Source of the DNA: Cherax quadricarinatus
Taxonomy: Eukaryota > Arthropoda > Malacostraca > Decapoda > Parastacidae
Assembly: GCF_038502225.1 (NCBI RefSeq)
Contig: NC_091374.1
Span: 11,712,981 to 11,776,980 of the forward strand
Direction of reading: 5' to 3'
Length of the DNA: 64,000 nucleotides
Shown piece by piece: positions 45,706 to 56,139 of the stretch. Below the pieces are notes generated by a model that searched no databases, had not been told where the DNA came from, and was given only the letters and a program-made list of their open reading frames with translations. Within the stretch, counting starts at the first letter, position 1. Each line of letters begins with the position of its first letter. The translations under genes were made by a program, and so were the position numbers.

Positions 45706-46180
45706 TGTGTGTTTTGGCAGTCATCCATATCCAGTTATAAGAATACAAGTATTCTCGTGGTTCAGTGTCTTCGCTGATGCTATCTTTCACTGCGTCTGCT
45801 CCTGAGGTACATTATACAAGTACATCACTACATTTGTGAACGGAAGAAATTTGATATCCTTTAAGAACCACTTTTTTCTCTGTTAATGCTTTAAAATCTA
45901 TTTCATCTCATTTTTATGATTGTGTATGTGTGTAACCATACTTACTCTCATTATATAATGTCCGGTGAAGGAAGGCAGGGAGGAGGAAGGAAGAAGGAAG
46001 GAAGGAGGTAGATATGTAGGTAGGGACGGAGGTAGTATCTCTCGAGGCTGTCCAAGGGAACTAGTGTTAAACCCGTCAATTCGTCTTGTTGCTCTCCCCT
46101 CCCCACATTTCTGCTTTCCCAAGAACTCTCCCTCTTGCCTCCCGTCCATCTTTTCCTTACTTCCCCACTCTCTTCCCTCC
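45706..46180. other. GGAAGG-rich patch, no gene
   Basis: 45.96-46.04 kb is a purine-rich GGAAGGAAGG run and 46.10-46.18 kb is pyrimidine-rich. Confidence 0.5.
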
Positions 46181-46480
46181 TTCAGAAGATTTGTGTCCGG
46201 GATATGTATCGTTCCCGATTCACAATAAGAACCCCTGAAGCCGTATCGAGCCCACGAGCGAGTTCCCGCAAGAGTGATAACCCTCCTATTTGAAGGCGGA
46301 TAAACGGCTGTATCAGCAAAAGTGGGAAAGAGATGTTTTGGCTAGTAGGAAGGAAAGGTGGGGTGAGAGAGGAGGAGAGATTGGAAAGAAGGGGGGGAAA
46401 GGCGGGAAAGGAGATTGGGGGGAGAGAATGAGCGCGAGGGGAGTGAGTGGGAGGGAAAAAAGAGCTATTGTTGGATAAGA
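46181..46480 (+). promoter_or_regulatory. CpG-bearing stretch and GA-rich tract upstream of a candidate start
   Basis: 46.19-46.32 kb has clustered CpGs (GTATCGAGCCCACGAGCGAG, GGCGGATAAACGG) in an otherwise CpG-poor window, followed by GGAGAGAGG-type purine tracts to 46.46 kb. Placement just before the possible first exon suggests a promoter, but no TATA or initiator can be named with confidence. Confidence 0.25.
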
Positions 46481-46532
46481 GATTTACAACCTTCATGCTC
46501 AGCTGATACTCCTCTCTCCTCTTGTCGACAAC

Positions 46533-46549
46533 ATGGCCGCCGACGAAAG
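46533..46549 (+). CDS. Candidate first coding exon (MAADE...)
   Basis: ATG in a good context (GACAACATGGCCGCCGAC) opens M-A-A-D-E and within 17 bases meets a strong donor-like GTATGT (GAAAG then GTATGT). A short GC-rich start exon of this kind is common for animal genes whose second exon is far away. No downstream exon was identified, so the product is unknown. A chance match is possible. Confidence 0.22.
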
Positions 46550-46659
46550 GTATGTTGGCTGAAGTCTGCTCGGTATATTTTTATCAGTTTACCTCCGCGA
46601 GTGATGTCATTTTCGCGGATATAACTCACTGATATTGTCATCATTTCCATTACCATGGC

Positions 46660-47139
46660 GTCGACCTTTGTCTTGCTATCTTGTTATTTTTGCAAGAATG
46701 TCGTTTGGTGTTCATTTCATTTTTTTTTTTTTTTTTTGAAGCAGTTACTGGACTCCATTTACTGACTAAATATTCCGGAATCTGTTATAATTTGTACAGT
46801 CATGCCACGTTCTGATATTGCATTCTGTTTCACCAACGTAACACCCTGGGTATAATGCTTATTTTTTTTTACTAGCGTGACACACAAAACTGTTGTCATC
46901 TTCACGAACACGAATCACGTACCATGATACTGTGATTATTTTCATTAACGTGATTCATAGAATTATAATCTCTCTTACAAAACTAAAGTACAATATATAA
47001 GGAAATAAAAAAAGGACATACCATGACAATGGAAAGAACTAGTGGTTGATTCTTATGCAATATAGATGTATAACTGTGTCCTTACGACTTCTGCACGTAT
47101 TCGCATAGAAATTTGCTGACTGTTGCGGCTTGTATTCTG
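46660..47139. other. No recognisable gene
   Basis: AT-rich with T runs at about 46.72 and 46.86 kb. Confidence 0.5.
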
Positions 47140-47180
47140 GGTTATCCTGGGTTAATAACCCTCCGGCATAACCTGTAGGC
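47140..47180 (+). repeat. Fragment of SINE family V distal body
   Basis: GGGTTATCCTGGGTTAATAA then CCCTCCGG, the counterpart of AACCCCGGAGGGTTAGCCAC with ACCCAGGATAACCC in the reversed copy at 58.0 kb. Confidence 0.6.
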
Positions 47181-47227
47181 ATGATCTACTTCCATTAGTT
47201 GATTTTTTCTTCCGGTGACACCGCCTT

Positions 47228-47400
47228 CAACTGCGCCTGGTAGCAAAAGCTCTAGCTTCACACGGTGAGGGTCCGGGTTCGATTCCTGGCGAAGAGGTGG
47301 AAACATAGGACTTGTTTCCATAAACCTATTGTCTATTTCACCCATCAGTAAAATGGGTACCTCGGTGTTAGTCGACTGGTGTGGGTCGCATCCTGGAATA
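47228..47400 (+). repeat. tRNA-derived SINE family V
   Basis: GCGCCTGGTAGCAAAAGCTC (A-box region), GTCCGGGTTCGATTCCTGGC (B box), then CCCATCAGTAAAATGGGTAC, TTAGTCGACTGGTGTGGGTC and GCATCCTGG. Confidence 0.85.
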
Positions 47401-47539
47401 AAACTGACCGAATTTGCCCGAAATGCTCTGCGTAACAAAGGGCTTTCTATATAATAGTATGTCACTGATGTCAGCTAGGCCTGTGTACCTTGTACATGTA
47501 CTAATAGTAAATAAAGACATTATTATCTGTCTGCAGTAT

Positions 47540-47740
47540 ATAAGCCTCTGGTGGACTGAGCACATCCCCAGACGAAGGGGACTGGTTACCTCAAACTTGT
47601 TATCTTCCACCCTTCTCTATATTGGCCTAATGAAGCCACTGGCTGGCGAAACGTTTCCAGAGTAAAGATACCCAAATGTAACACAAGTGTCTCATTCATC
47701 AACTCTGGTTTTTTCTAGACCATCTTCACCAGTACACATC
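47540..47740 (+). mobile_element. Hairpin family F2, right arm only
   Basis: GACTGGTTACCTCAAACTTG, CCACCCTTCTCTATATTGGC, then CTAATGA (47627-47633), GCC (47635-47637), GGC (47645-47647), GAAACGTT (47648-47655) and TCCAG, followed by CAAATGTAACACAAGTGTCT. The left arm is not present. The outer stem UGG/CCA remains pairable. Confidence 0.8.
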
Positions 47741-47884
47741 GCATCGCAACGAATAGTTGTAAATACATTCTATTTACTTAACACGTTACCTCTAGATACC
47801 TTGGAATATTATATTGTTTATTTAACTGTAGTGTAGGCGCGCCTCTGGGAAGATAGTGATGGATTGAATGATAAAAGTGTTCAT

Positions 47885-47937
47885 TTTCGGGTCCCTCTGC
47901 CTCGGTGGGAAATGGCCGATGTGTTAATAAAAACAAT
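47885..47937 (+). mobile_element. Orphan 3' end of RTE-like element
   Basis: GGTCCCTCTGCCTCGGTGGG, AAATGGCCGATGTGTTAATA and AAAACAA: the terminal motif of the RTE-like 3' UTR with its A-rich tail. An extremely short insertion. Confidence 0.75.
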
Positions 47938-48357
47938 TATTCTAGATAATCCTGATATCGAAATGGTATAAGCTGCTGAATAAGATGTGCGATTTCTAAG
48001 GCATATTTTGAAGGTATCTCAATAGGGCAAAGATTAAATTATGACTAACATTATGAGCATCGCTAAACCTACCCCGTCTACTTGGGCGTGTGTCGACTGT
48101 ACACTGATAGCTAAGAGTAAATTGCTGGGATTGGGAGTGTTGAGGGCATTGAAAGTATACAAGAGAAAATTTGATTTGCGAATAGTACAGAAATAAGCTA
48201 ATAGACACAAAGACAAGAGAAGGTCACTAAGGAACATGTACAAAAAAGGGAGGGGGGGGGGTCAGGGCAACAAGAGGAAGTATAAACAACATAAAAATTG
48301 CAGCGAGACTTCCTGTCTCAGAAATGTGTTGTCAGAGGAAGATGAATGAGTGCCTCT

Positions 48358-48360
<3 letters not shown>
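47938..48360. other. No recognisable gene
   Basis: Unique-looking; a G run at about 48251-48260. Confidence 0.5.

Positions 48361-48406
<46 letters not shown>
48361..48406. repeat. (GA)n microsatellite
   Basis: About 23 GA units. Confidence 0.97.
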
Positions 48407-48408
<2 letters not shown>

Positions 48409-48602
48409 CAGAGAATCAGGAAACAGAGGTATGGAGGGGATGGAGGATGGAAAAGGGGACAGGCACCTAAACAGATCGTTCAACAGATAAACAGAAAATA
48501 TAGAAAAAGCATACAGGTACTATAATAGAGATGAGAGAAAAATATTATGTCTCCTACTTGTTTCTCTCTTGTGCGTGTCTGCGCATGCGTGCGTGCTTGC
48601 GT

Positions 48603-49445
48603 GTTTGTATTCGCCTATTTGCACCTGCCTATTTTTGGTTCAGGAGTTGGCATTACTTCTTAAGCCCGAGGGCCCTGTCTTATTCGTTCTTAAAAATATG
48701 TATAGAGCCTTCCTTCACTACTTCTTTGATTAGGTTATTTTACCTCCCGGCCACATTTAGTATGAAGAAAGTTTTTAACATCTTGTGACTCATCTTTGTC
48801 TTTAACTTCCAACTGTGCCCTCGTATTCCTGTTTCCCCGCCTCTCGGACAGTCTATCCCTGACCAGCCTAGCAAGTTCTCTCGAGATTTTTTATGTCGTT
48901 ATCATGTTTCCAACGGTTTTAGTGTGGTCATGTTCGGTTCCTTTAGCTTCTCCTCATAGCTCATTTTCCTTTCCTCTAGGACTACTCCAGTTGCATACCT
49001 CTGCACTGTCTAAAATTTCTTAACATGTTTTATCAAGCGAGGGATGCATGCTGATACTTCATACCCCAACACAGACCAGTGTCGTATACAAGACCGTGAA
49101 TGACTGTTGAGTTTCCTGAAGTTAGTAGTACGTTTATCAAGCATTCGCTGCAGAGGTTATTTAGGCTATATATACCCCTGGTGGAATTCTCGGCACTGTG
49201 CTCACACCTAGGCTTTTCTCGTTGAGTGAGGTTTAAGGGGTCTGTCTACAAAGTCTATACCTAGTTTCCGATCTTCTTAGTCTTTCCTCAGTTCATGTTT
49301 CAATCCTTGCATATGCTGGGGTTGAATTAAAGTTGCCACCTGTCTCACCAGGCCTGCAGTTTGCTCAGGTCCACTTGTAGCCTTTCCTTGTATCCATTTT
49401 TTTCCTCTCCCAATTAACTTGACATCTGCACGCAGTCACTAGGTC
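48603..49445 (-). pseudogene. Decayed L2-like RT copy, reversed
   Basis: In plus-strand order it matches the complement of the RT at the window start from the 3' tail inward: TATTCGCCTATTTGCACCTG, TTCAACTTCCAACTGTGCCC-like text, CTCGAGATTTTTTATGTCGT, CTCTGCACTGTC, AATTAAAGTTGCCACCTGTC and GGTCCACTTGTAGCCTTTCC. These correspond to the thumb and C-terminal region back to about the FADD-downstream segment. Many stops and frameshifts; dead. Confidence 0.7.
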
Positions 49446-49514
49446 GAAGAAATAAATTCAACTTACGTTTAGCTTTTACTACATGATTCCTCTCTCCTTT
49501 TTTTTTCAACTTTC

Positions 49515-49622
49515 CCAAGGGTTGTACAGGGCCCTTTATTTACAATCTATGAGCTGCTATCTACATCAGTTTATTTGAAAGCCTTGTGATTGTTATGAGA
49601 TACCAATAGGGAATAGGATGAA
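49515..49622 (+). repeat. Dispersed repeat C, second copy
   Basis: CCCTTTATTTACAATCTATG, CTATCTACATCAGTTTATTT, GAAAGCCTTGTGATTGTTAT and AGGGAATAGGATGAA parallel 18765-18895. Confidence 0.6.
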
Positions 49623-49673
49623 ATGTATCTCTCGTTGTGTTTCTCTTTGTCATTCTCTCTATCTCTCTCCTCT

Positions 49674-49941
49674 CTCCTCCTCCTCCTCCTCCTCCTCCTC
49701 CTCCTCCTCCTCCTCCTCCTCCTCCTCCTCCTCCTCATCCTCCTCCTCCTCATCCTCCTCCTCCTCATCCTCCTCCTCCTCATCCTCCTCCTCCTCATCC
49801 TCCTCCTCCTCATCCTCCTCCTCCTCATCCTCCTCCTCCTCATCCTCCTCCTCATCCTCCTCCTCCTCATCCTCCTCCTCCTCTTCCTCCTCCTCCTCTT
49901 CCTCTTCCTCCTCCTCTTCCTCCTCCTCTTCCTCCTCCTCC
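49674..49941. repeat. (CCT)n with 15 bp higher-order CTCCTCCTCCTCATC pattern
   Basis: About 90 trinucleotide units. A CAT replaces CCT every fifth unit in the middle. Long poly-Ser, poly-Leu, poly-Pro and poly-Arg frames run through it and are artefacts. Confidence 0.97.
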
Positions 49942-50066
49942 TACAGAAGCACTCCATCTCCCTCTGGCAGTACATTTTTGAAACAGCATGTCTTGCTTCC
50001 TGCATTTTTAATTATATTTGTCTTTCCTCTTATTACCGTTCATTTTTTCTTAAATCTTTCTTTGTG

Positions 50067-50068
<2 letters not shown>

Positions 50069-50122
<54 letters not shown>
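50069..50122. repeat. (GT)n microsatellite
   Basis: About 27 GT units. Confidence 0.97.
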
Positions 50123-50123
<1 letters not shown>

Positions 50124-50356
50124 ATGTATGAGTGAATGATAGACAAACACAGACACACGATAATGCCCCTCCAGTACGGTGCATGGCTAAAGTTCTCTAA
50201 CGTTGTAGCATGTCTTGACACTCGTATGTGTGTACTCGTACCTTAGTTTATCCAGTTATCTGTTGTGTACATGTGGCCATTTTTCTCTATCTTGTCTCAT
50301 GTGTAGCCTGAGATCTCTCTCTGTTAATGAGTTGACAGGAGTTATCTACGTATCTC

Positions 50357-50608
50357 GCTCTGGTGGCCTGGTGGTTAACGCTCTCGCTTCACACGATGAG
50401 GGCCTGGGTTCGATTCCCAGCCAGAGTAGAAACATTGGACGTGTTTCTTTCCACCTGTTGTCTATGTTCCCCATCAGTAAAATGGGTACCTGGGTGTTAG
50501 TCGACTGGTGTGGGTCGCATCCTGGGACACTGACCTAAGGAGGCCTGGTCACAGACCGGGCCGCGGTGGCGTTGACCCCCGGAACTCACTCCAGATAAAC
50601 TCCAGATA
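50357..50608 (+). repeat. tRNA-derived SINE family V, longest copy
   Basis: tRNA-like head TGGTGGCCTGGTGGTTAACG (A box TGGCCTGGTGG) and GGCCTGGGTTCGATTCCCAG, whose T-arm CTGGG/CCCAG pairs perfectly around TTCGATT. The body follows with CCATCAGTAAAATGGGTACC, TTAGTCGACTGGTGTGGGTC, GGCCTGGTCACAGACCGGGC and GTTGACCCCCGGAAC, ending in CCAGATATA. Noncoding; Pol III transcription inferred. Confidence 0.9.
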
Positions 50609-50610
50609 TA

Positions 50611-50735
50611 CTGGCTCCCTCACTCTCCTGTGTTAGTGTGACTTGTGAATGGTCCAGGTCGGACCGAAACGTCGTCATAAGCTTTTCTATCCTATGTACG
50701 AGTTGTTTGTGTTTCGGGCATGGTATTGTGCATTT
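50611..50735 (+). mobile_element. Hairpin family F3, right arm
   Basis: CTGGCTCCCTCACTCTCCTG, GTGTGACTTGTGAATGGTCC, AGGTCGGACCGAAACGTCGT, TCCTATGTACGAGTTGTTTG and the tail GGGCATGGTATTGTGCATTT. This non-palindromic copy shows the likely full-length 5' side: GAC, UUGUGAAU, GGUCC, GGACC, GAAACGUC, GUC. Confidence 0.8.
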
Positions 50736-51159
50736 TGGATCTTTTTTGGGGGGGATCTATTTTTTTTTATTTCCAGGGCTCTCTGCCTAGTAAATGATTG
50801 GTTTCCGCCTATTGGTCTTTAGATGTACGAGTCTTAGCATTTTTGCACTTTTCATTAATGTGTTTTTCATTAATTGAGAAGTCTAGTCTTAAATCAAAAC
50901 ATGCTAATGAGATATATTTCAAGAATTATTTCATTTACTTGGTCGCTGGCCTGGGTGCCACAGCTTGAATTGAAATCTTGAGTGGGTCGACGAATACACC
51001 TTAATGAAGAGAAGAAATTTATTCAGAATAATTAAATAGCTTTCCCCATGAATGAAAAAAGTGAGCCTGAGAAACATGCCTGAAATGTTGACTCTTAATG
51101 AAGACAGGAAGTTTGTGGATATGTGAATCAAGAAAAATGTCAGAATGCGCAAAATAAAG
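50736..51159. other. No recognisable gene
   Basis: Unique-looking. Confidence 0.5.
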
Positions 51160-51432
51160 AGAAGGTAGCATACTTGTGAACATGTTTCGCCTGCCAGTGG
51201 CTTCTTCAGTCCAATAAGGAGAAGAACGGTGAAAGACGAGAAGGGGAATGAGGTAATCAGTCCCTCAGCCTGAAATCCAACTCCTCAACTGAAGACATCG
51301 ACTCCAGGCTGAGGAACTGATTACCTTATTCTCCTCATCTTTCACTGTTCTTCTCGGTACTGGACTGAAGAAGCCACTGGCTGGCGAAATGTTACCTCAA
51401 TAAAGATTCCCATATGTTGCACAAGTGTTTCA
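51160..51432 (+). mobile_element. Hairpin family F2, long copy
   Basis: Left arm AACATGTTTCGCCTGCCAGT, CTTCTTCAGTCCAATAAGGA, GAGGTAATCAGTCCCTCAGC; right arm GCTGAGGAACTGATTACCTT, TGGACTGAAGAAGCC, ACTGGCTGGCGAAATGTTAC, then ATAAAGATTCCCATATGTTG and CACAAGTGTTTCA. In the right arm TGGA (51361-51364), CTGAAGA (51365-51371), GCC (51373-51375), GGC (51383-51385) and GAAA (51386-51389) lie in hammerhead order. Confidence 0.82.
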
Positions 51433-52373
51433 TAGCATATTGGAATAAATACTTTCATACGAAAAAGGAAATTACCTCACCCATTTTTTTTTAAGTGGAA
51501 TGAAAACATATGTAAATGATAAAAGTAACAACTGTATATGACATACTGCAGCTCCCAACACATCAGGCTTTTCCCAGGCACATGCGCGCCCGAGCACACG
51601 AACACGCACACCTAAGAACACTCACTGGAGCACAGACATGTGCGTGCGAGAGTTTTCATTGACTTAGAGTGTAATAAGAGGAAACAGTATAAACACATTA
51701 GATTATTAAAGCATGAGAATGAATGGATAACGAAGATCTTGGGAGCATCAAGAGGGACAAAGAGGCAGTAGCTGTAATCTAAGCAAAGAATATTTAGAAG
51801 TTCTACAATATACAGTGTAGAGAACAATATATTAGAGGTTCAAGTTATACTGTATACAGATGTATACAGAATGGGGAACAGTGCGTCAGGAGAAAATGAA
51901 GAAATTACTACGACTGCTGACAGTTTAATAAAAAAAAATTATATGTTAACGAAAACTTGGCACCAAGAGCTTAAAACCCTCGTTGTGTAGCTGTGTGAAT
52001 GTCCGGAAACGCACGTACGCCTGTGCTCGCACGAGAACGCATAACACAAATCGCACGCACGTATTTGCATATGGTTGATGTTTGACTCCCTACCCCATCC
52101 CTAACCCCCTAAACACAAATCGGTGAGTGTAAATCGTCTCGTACAAGCACGGGCACAAAAGTTGCATGAACTCCACATGGGGGAAAACACGCAGACATGT
52201 GCAATTCTGACTTTGTAACGTACCGAATATTGATGACATGTCGCTGGGGAGGCTTGAAAGGAGTGAGGAAAGCAGACAGGGAGGGAAAGGGAGAAGAAAA
52301 GGAAAGAAATGTAGAGGGACTGAAAAGTGAAGGATTGAAAAAGGGTGAATATGTGAATGTGTACATTTGCGTA
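51433..52373. other. No recognisable gene
   Basis: Unique-looking; purine-rich at 52.26-52.34 kb. Confidence 0.5.
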
Positions 52374-52530
52374 TTATTATTATTATTATTATCCATAGGG
52401 TAGTGTTGAGTTTGTATGGGTTATATAGTTGTTTGGGAATTGTAAGCCATCATGTCTGATCCAGGGAAGCAAAAGGCAACTCAGATTCCTTGGATCAAGA
52501 GCCCTTTATAATCCCTTCCCTCTCTGAAGT
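52374..52530 (-). repeat. (ATT)n plus Repeat B copy, reversed
   Basis: Six TTA units, then GTTTGTATGGGTTATATAG, GATCCAGGGAAGCAAAAGG, and TCCTTGGATCAAGAGCCCTT. Diverged. Confidence 0.65.
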
Positions 52531-53273
52531 GGTACTAACGGGGAGCAGATTCAGATGTTTGTATCAGTCGATATATTTAACACTTTTGTTAATGTAACTG
52601 AGTCCTCTCTCAACATCAGTGCACTCCACCTCACATGCAGTTGTTTTTCCTATTTTTGTTTGAAACAACTTCTAAAATGCTTAGGTTTGTTTTCTTCACA
52701 TACTGTACATGCGCGACACACACACACACACACACGCACACGCACACACAGGGTGGTAGCCAGTTCTAGAGGTGGTACCTCCCTATATGTGTGTGTACAA
52801 GGCAAGCCACAGGGATCGAAATCTTCAGCTCTGAGCTGAAGATTTGTTTCTGAAGTAAGCAACCTCTTCCTATATTTCTGATGTACGCGTCTCCCCTCAT
52901 TTTTGAGAATGTCGGTATTTCACGGTGGTTAAAACTGAGGTGTAATTTTGACATGATCGTTAAAAGTGATTATTTGGTTGTGTATTGTAGAGTCTGCTTG
53001 GTGGCCCCATTGTCTTCTCACTTTTCAAATGTGTATTTTTATCGTCTTTGTATGTTTTATTGGCATTGTCATATAATTGGTTAAATTTTCGTTAAAAGAC
53101 AATAGTCTAGCCTAAGCAAATCAAATATAAAAAAAACGTAAATCGAGAAATTTGCTTCAGTCAGTATGTTCGAAATTGGTTTTTTATTTGGGAAAACTAG
53201 TTGCATATATAATTATGTTCTTGGGAAGTGACAGTCTGCAGGCTAGCAACAACCTGTACACATTTGTTAAGAT
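52531..53273. other. No gene; CA run and small palindrome
   Basis: A (CA)n run at about 52719-52750 and a 12 bp hairpin AAATCTTCAGCT / AGCTGAAGATTT at 52819-52845. Otherwise unique-looking. Confidence 0.55.
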
Positions 53274-53415
53274 CATGATGGTTTACCAGACTCCATGCAC
53301 TGACTGTGGCGCACATACCTGCGTCGTCAAGACATCAGTTACTCTGATTCATCATAGGTATTATAACCGCCGGGTAGCCTCTCGTCGTCTTTATGAAATT
53401 TTAGTGGAATCTTTT
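53274..53415 (+). pseudogene. Possible Penelope-like GIY-YIG endonuclease fossil
   Basis: Frame reads MVYQTPCTDCGAHTCVVKTS then VTLIHHRYYNRR, like the VYxIPCxDC...YVGxTxRTLxxRxxEH motif at the C-terminus of Penelope-like elements: a Cys pair followed by the GIY-YIG nuclease. Upstream SNNLYTFVK fits the usual linker. The second Tyr and Gly of the motif are replaced (CVV), so it would be inactive. Short; moderate support only. Confidence 0.4.
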
Positions 53416-54094
53416 TAGAATAATGTCCTTAATGTTTTTTTTATGTAGCTTAGCCTTGTTAATAACTGTCTTGTGTTGTGACGTGAGTGTATGAATTATT
53501 TTTCACTGCTTATGGGTCGTTTAACAGATTTTTATAAGAGTGCATGTAGATGAAGTTTTAATTTATGGCCCAGAATGATTAATCTCTTTCGAGTTCCCTT
53601 GCTCTTTAAACATTAAAACTTCCTCACATATTGTAAAGGAAGGAGAATGGCGTGATGCACCTCTGAAGTGTCAATCAAGTTACCTCAGACATGATACACA
53701 CACTAGGAGTCTGGATTCTTCCTTTCTCGCACGATTCCATAGATTTGTTGTGCGTATATCAGGACTATTTACTTACGGTTCATCGGCACGAGCAATCATG
53801 CCGGTTTACATGTATTAAAAATATACACTTCTAAGTATCATTGGTAATTTTGTTTCTTCATGTTGAGAATTTGATAAGGATCGAACCGTACAACAGCTTG
53901 CTTCACATTATAATTTAAAAACCCACGGCATGCTCTTCAAAAGAATGGGTACAATTCTAGAAGGAAAAAAAAATGCAAGTCGTAACTTCAAGTGACAAAC
54001 ACACAGTAGAAGATAAATCCTGGACAGTCGAAGAGCAAAGTGTATCAGCAGTTAATATATTGATGTGGGTTGGTGGCAGCATCTTGACTAGTTC
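53416..54094. other. No recognisable gene
   Basis: AT-rich unique sequence. Confidence 0.5.
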
Positions 54095-54235
54095 ACCCTT
54101 CAAGGAAGAGGGGGCAGGAACCATTCATTTCACTGGAGCTATCCTCCTCTTCCTTGGATTAAAGATGATTACCTCCCATTCCCCAACCGTTGTGTGACTT
54201 AAGGGATTAGCGATTCCTCAGGAATATAATAATTT
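54095..54235 (+). repeat. Repeat B copy, diverged
   Basis: CCCTTCAAGGAAGAGGGGGC, CTTCCTTGGATTAAAGATGA, ATTACCTCCCATTCCCC, and GGGATTAGCGATTCC then AATATAATAATT. Confidence 0.7.
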
Positions 54236-54237
54236 GT

Positions 54238-54365
54238 TGGGTAAAAGGACACAGGTGCAACTAATTGCTGCAAAGTTTCTCTCTCCGGTAGCTCTGTCAA
54301 GCCGTTACAAACAGTACAAGGACACAGTGAGGTACATATTGATATAAGAGGTGAAAGGCATAATA
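54238..54365 (-). mobile_element. Hairpin family F4, non-palindromic copy
   Basis: GGGTAAAAGGACACAGGTGC, AACTAATTGCTGCAAAGTTT, CTCTCTCCGGTAGCTCTGTC, AAGCCGTTACAAACAG, continuing ACACAGTGAGGTACATATTG. It shows unique sequence beyond the centre, where the 37.1 kb copy turns back on itself. On the minus strand GGC, UUGACAGA and GAGAGAAAC occur in order. Confidence 0.65.
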
Positions 54366-54377
54366 TAATCGTTGTAG

Positions 54378-54442
54378 GTAGCAGCAGTAGTAGTACTTGT
54401 AGTAGTTATAGTAGTTGTAGGAGTTGTGGTGGTAGTAGTAGC
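54378..54442. repeat. Decayed (GTA)n repeat
   Basis: GTAGCAGCAGTAGTAGTA-type text. Confidence 0.85.
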
Positions 54443-54759
54443 TATGGGATGGCAGAGTTTATTGTTTTGAGGGGAATTCTAATAATTTACTAGTATAGAT
54501 CATCACACTTCTCAAACGACACAAAAACGTAGTTAAAAATTTTTTCCATACAAAGAAGCGACTACAACTGCGGAAGCAGATACAGAAACATACATGTATG
54601 TATGTAAGCAAATAGCGCGAGAAAGTAGCTTTGTTTTCTGTCTTAATACTTGCAGGATCACAGACAGTGTTGCCCATTAAAGAGCCGGATCCTGGGAAAA
54701 ATGAAATAATACCACGACAATTTTTCTAACGGCACCGCATCAATATTTTCTTTTCTCCG
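54443..54759. other. No recognisable gene
   Basis: Unique-looking. Confidence 0.5.
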
Positions 54760-55245
54760 CCCACTTCTTTATTCTGTCCGCCTGTTCTTTTCCCTTTTTT
54801 GCCTCTTTCTAGCGTCCACTCTTTCCTCCGCCTCGTCACCTTTTCTCCGCTTCGCCTCTTCTTTGCTCCATGCTGTCTTCACGTTCCTCCTCGCCGTTCC
54901 TCTCCATCCTTCGTCTCCCCTCTTCATCCATTAATTTCTTATGTTCTTCTATATCGCACTCTCTTTTTCGGCTTCATTCCGGATTTCATTATTCTTTCTC
55001 TTCTACTACCGCTCTCTTCCTGTCTTCTGACTCCCCTCCTGTCCTTTCATTCCATTCTTCCTGCTCTTTGTTCCTTCTCTCAAATCTTTTTTTGTCTTTT
55101 CTATTTTGCTTCTTCTCATCAGTTCTCGCGTGTTTCTGTTTCGTCTATTCATACCCCTCTAATTTTTCTCCTTCCCGTTTATTCCTTTCCGGCTTGTCCT
55201 TCTATCATCTCCATCTGCTGTTTCTCCCTCCGAGCCGAGTCACTT
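54760..55245. repeat. Pyrimidine-rich tract of about 480 bp
   Basis: Strong C/T bias on the plus strand throughout. Two overlapping Ser/Leu/Phe-rich plus frames (131 and 153 codons) follow from that composition; I do not call them genes. Confidence 0.7.
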
Positions 55246-55389
55246 TTAAAGTGCTGCTGAGGTGAGAACTGCTGAACTGACTATGAACTCAGCAATAACA
55301 AGATTTTCACCTTAAATTTGCTATGTCTTGGAACGACTTATAAATTTGGTCTGTATTGTGATTAGTTAACCTGTGATGGTTTTGATTTT

Positions 55390-55560
55390 TTTTAACGCAC
55401 CCGCTGTCTCCCACTTAGGCAGTGACTCAGAAAGAAAAACGAAAGATTTTTAATTTAGTAATTTGTACAGCCCCTTGCTCACGGCATTTTAGTCGCCTCT
55501 TAAGACACGCATGACTTAAGGAGGAAGGATACTTTTCCATTTCTCCATGGAGTTTTGATT
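55390..55560 (-). mobile_element. Orphan 3' UTR of RTE-like element, reversed
   Basis: ACCCGCTGTCTCCCACTTAG, GCAGTGACTCAGAAAGAAAA, TTTAGTAATTTGTACAGCCC, CTTGCTCACGGCATTTTAGT, CGCCTCTTAAGACACGCATG: complement of the block at 9422-9603. Confidence 0.78.
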
Positions 55561-56139
55561 CTATTGTTTTTATATCTGTTATGACTATTCAACGATGGTA
55601 GGAAACTGGAATTTCTAATGTAAATTAATAATAGCAACTTTTTGCGTTAAAAATACTGCATAGCCAAACACCAAGTAAGACACACAAATAAATCTGCCAT
55701 TGTATTCATCTTTTTCCTCTTTCTCCTTCCTGCCTCCCCTTCTTCCTACTTCCCTTCACTCCCTCGCAGAGACTTCCACAATCTCCGCCACTACCGTCCG
55801 CTCTCAACCTTCCATATACATTGCGTTAAGAGAAACTGATGGAGCAATAACCTGGTCAGGACTCGATACCATCGTCAGTCTACTTAAGTAGTCTACACAG
55901 TCAGTTAATCTCTGATCAGTCAGTCAGATAATTCGAGGCTTATTAGCTACTCTACTTAGCCAATCCAGCCAGTCAGTCTACAAAGGTCTAATTGCTAGTC
56001 GCCTGCCAGTCAGCCAGAAAATATTGTATAGCCTTAAGATATAATCTATTAGGTCATTAAATCGGTTATGGAGTAAATCAGAGACAGTCAAACACCTTTG
56101 CAGATTGAAAATTCAGTGTGTACGCAGCCAGGTGGTTAA
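55561..56139. other. No gene; CAGTCAGT-rich patch
   Basis: 55.89-56.02 kb has irregular CAGTCAGT/CAGCCAGT words. Otherwise unique. Confidence 0.5.

Noticed and set aside
49571..50139. Poly-Ser, poly-Leu, poly-Pro and poly-Arg frames
   Set aside because: All come from one CCT array read in different frames.
50357..50430. Functional tRNA gene
   Set aside because: B box and T-arm are good, but the rest is a SINE body repeated elsewhere and no acceptor-stem closure was found.
54799..55265. Two plus-strand frames of 131 and 153 codons
   Set aside because: Composition-driven Ser/Leu/Phe text in a pyrimidine-rich tract, overlapping in different frames, no motif.
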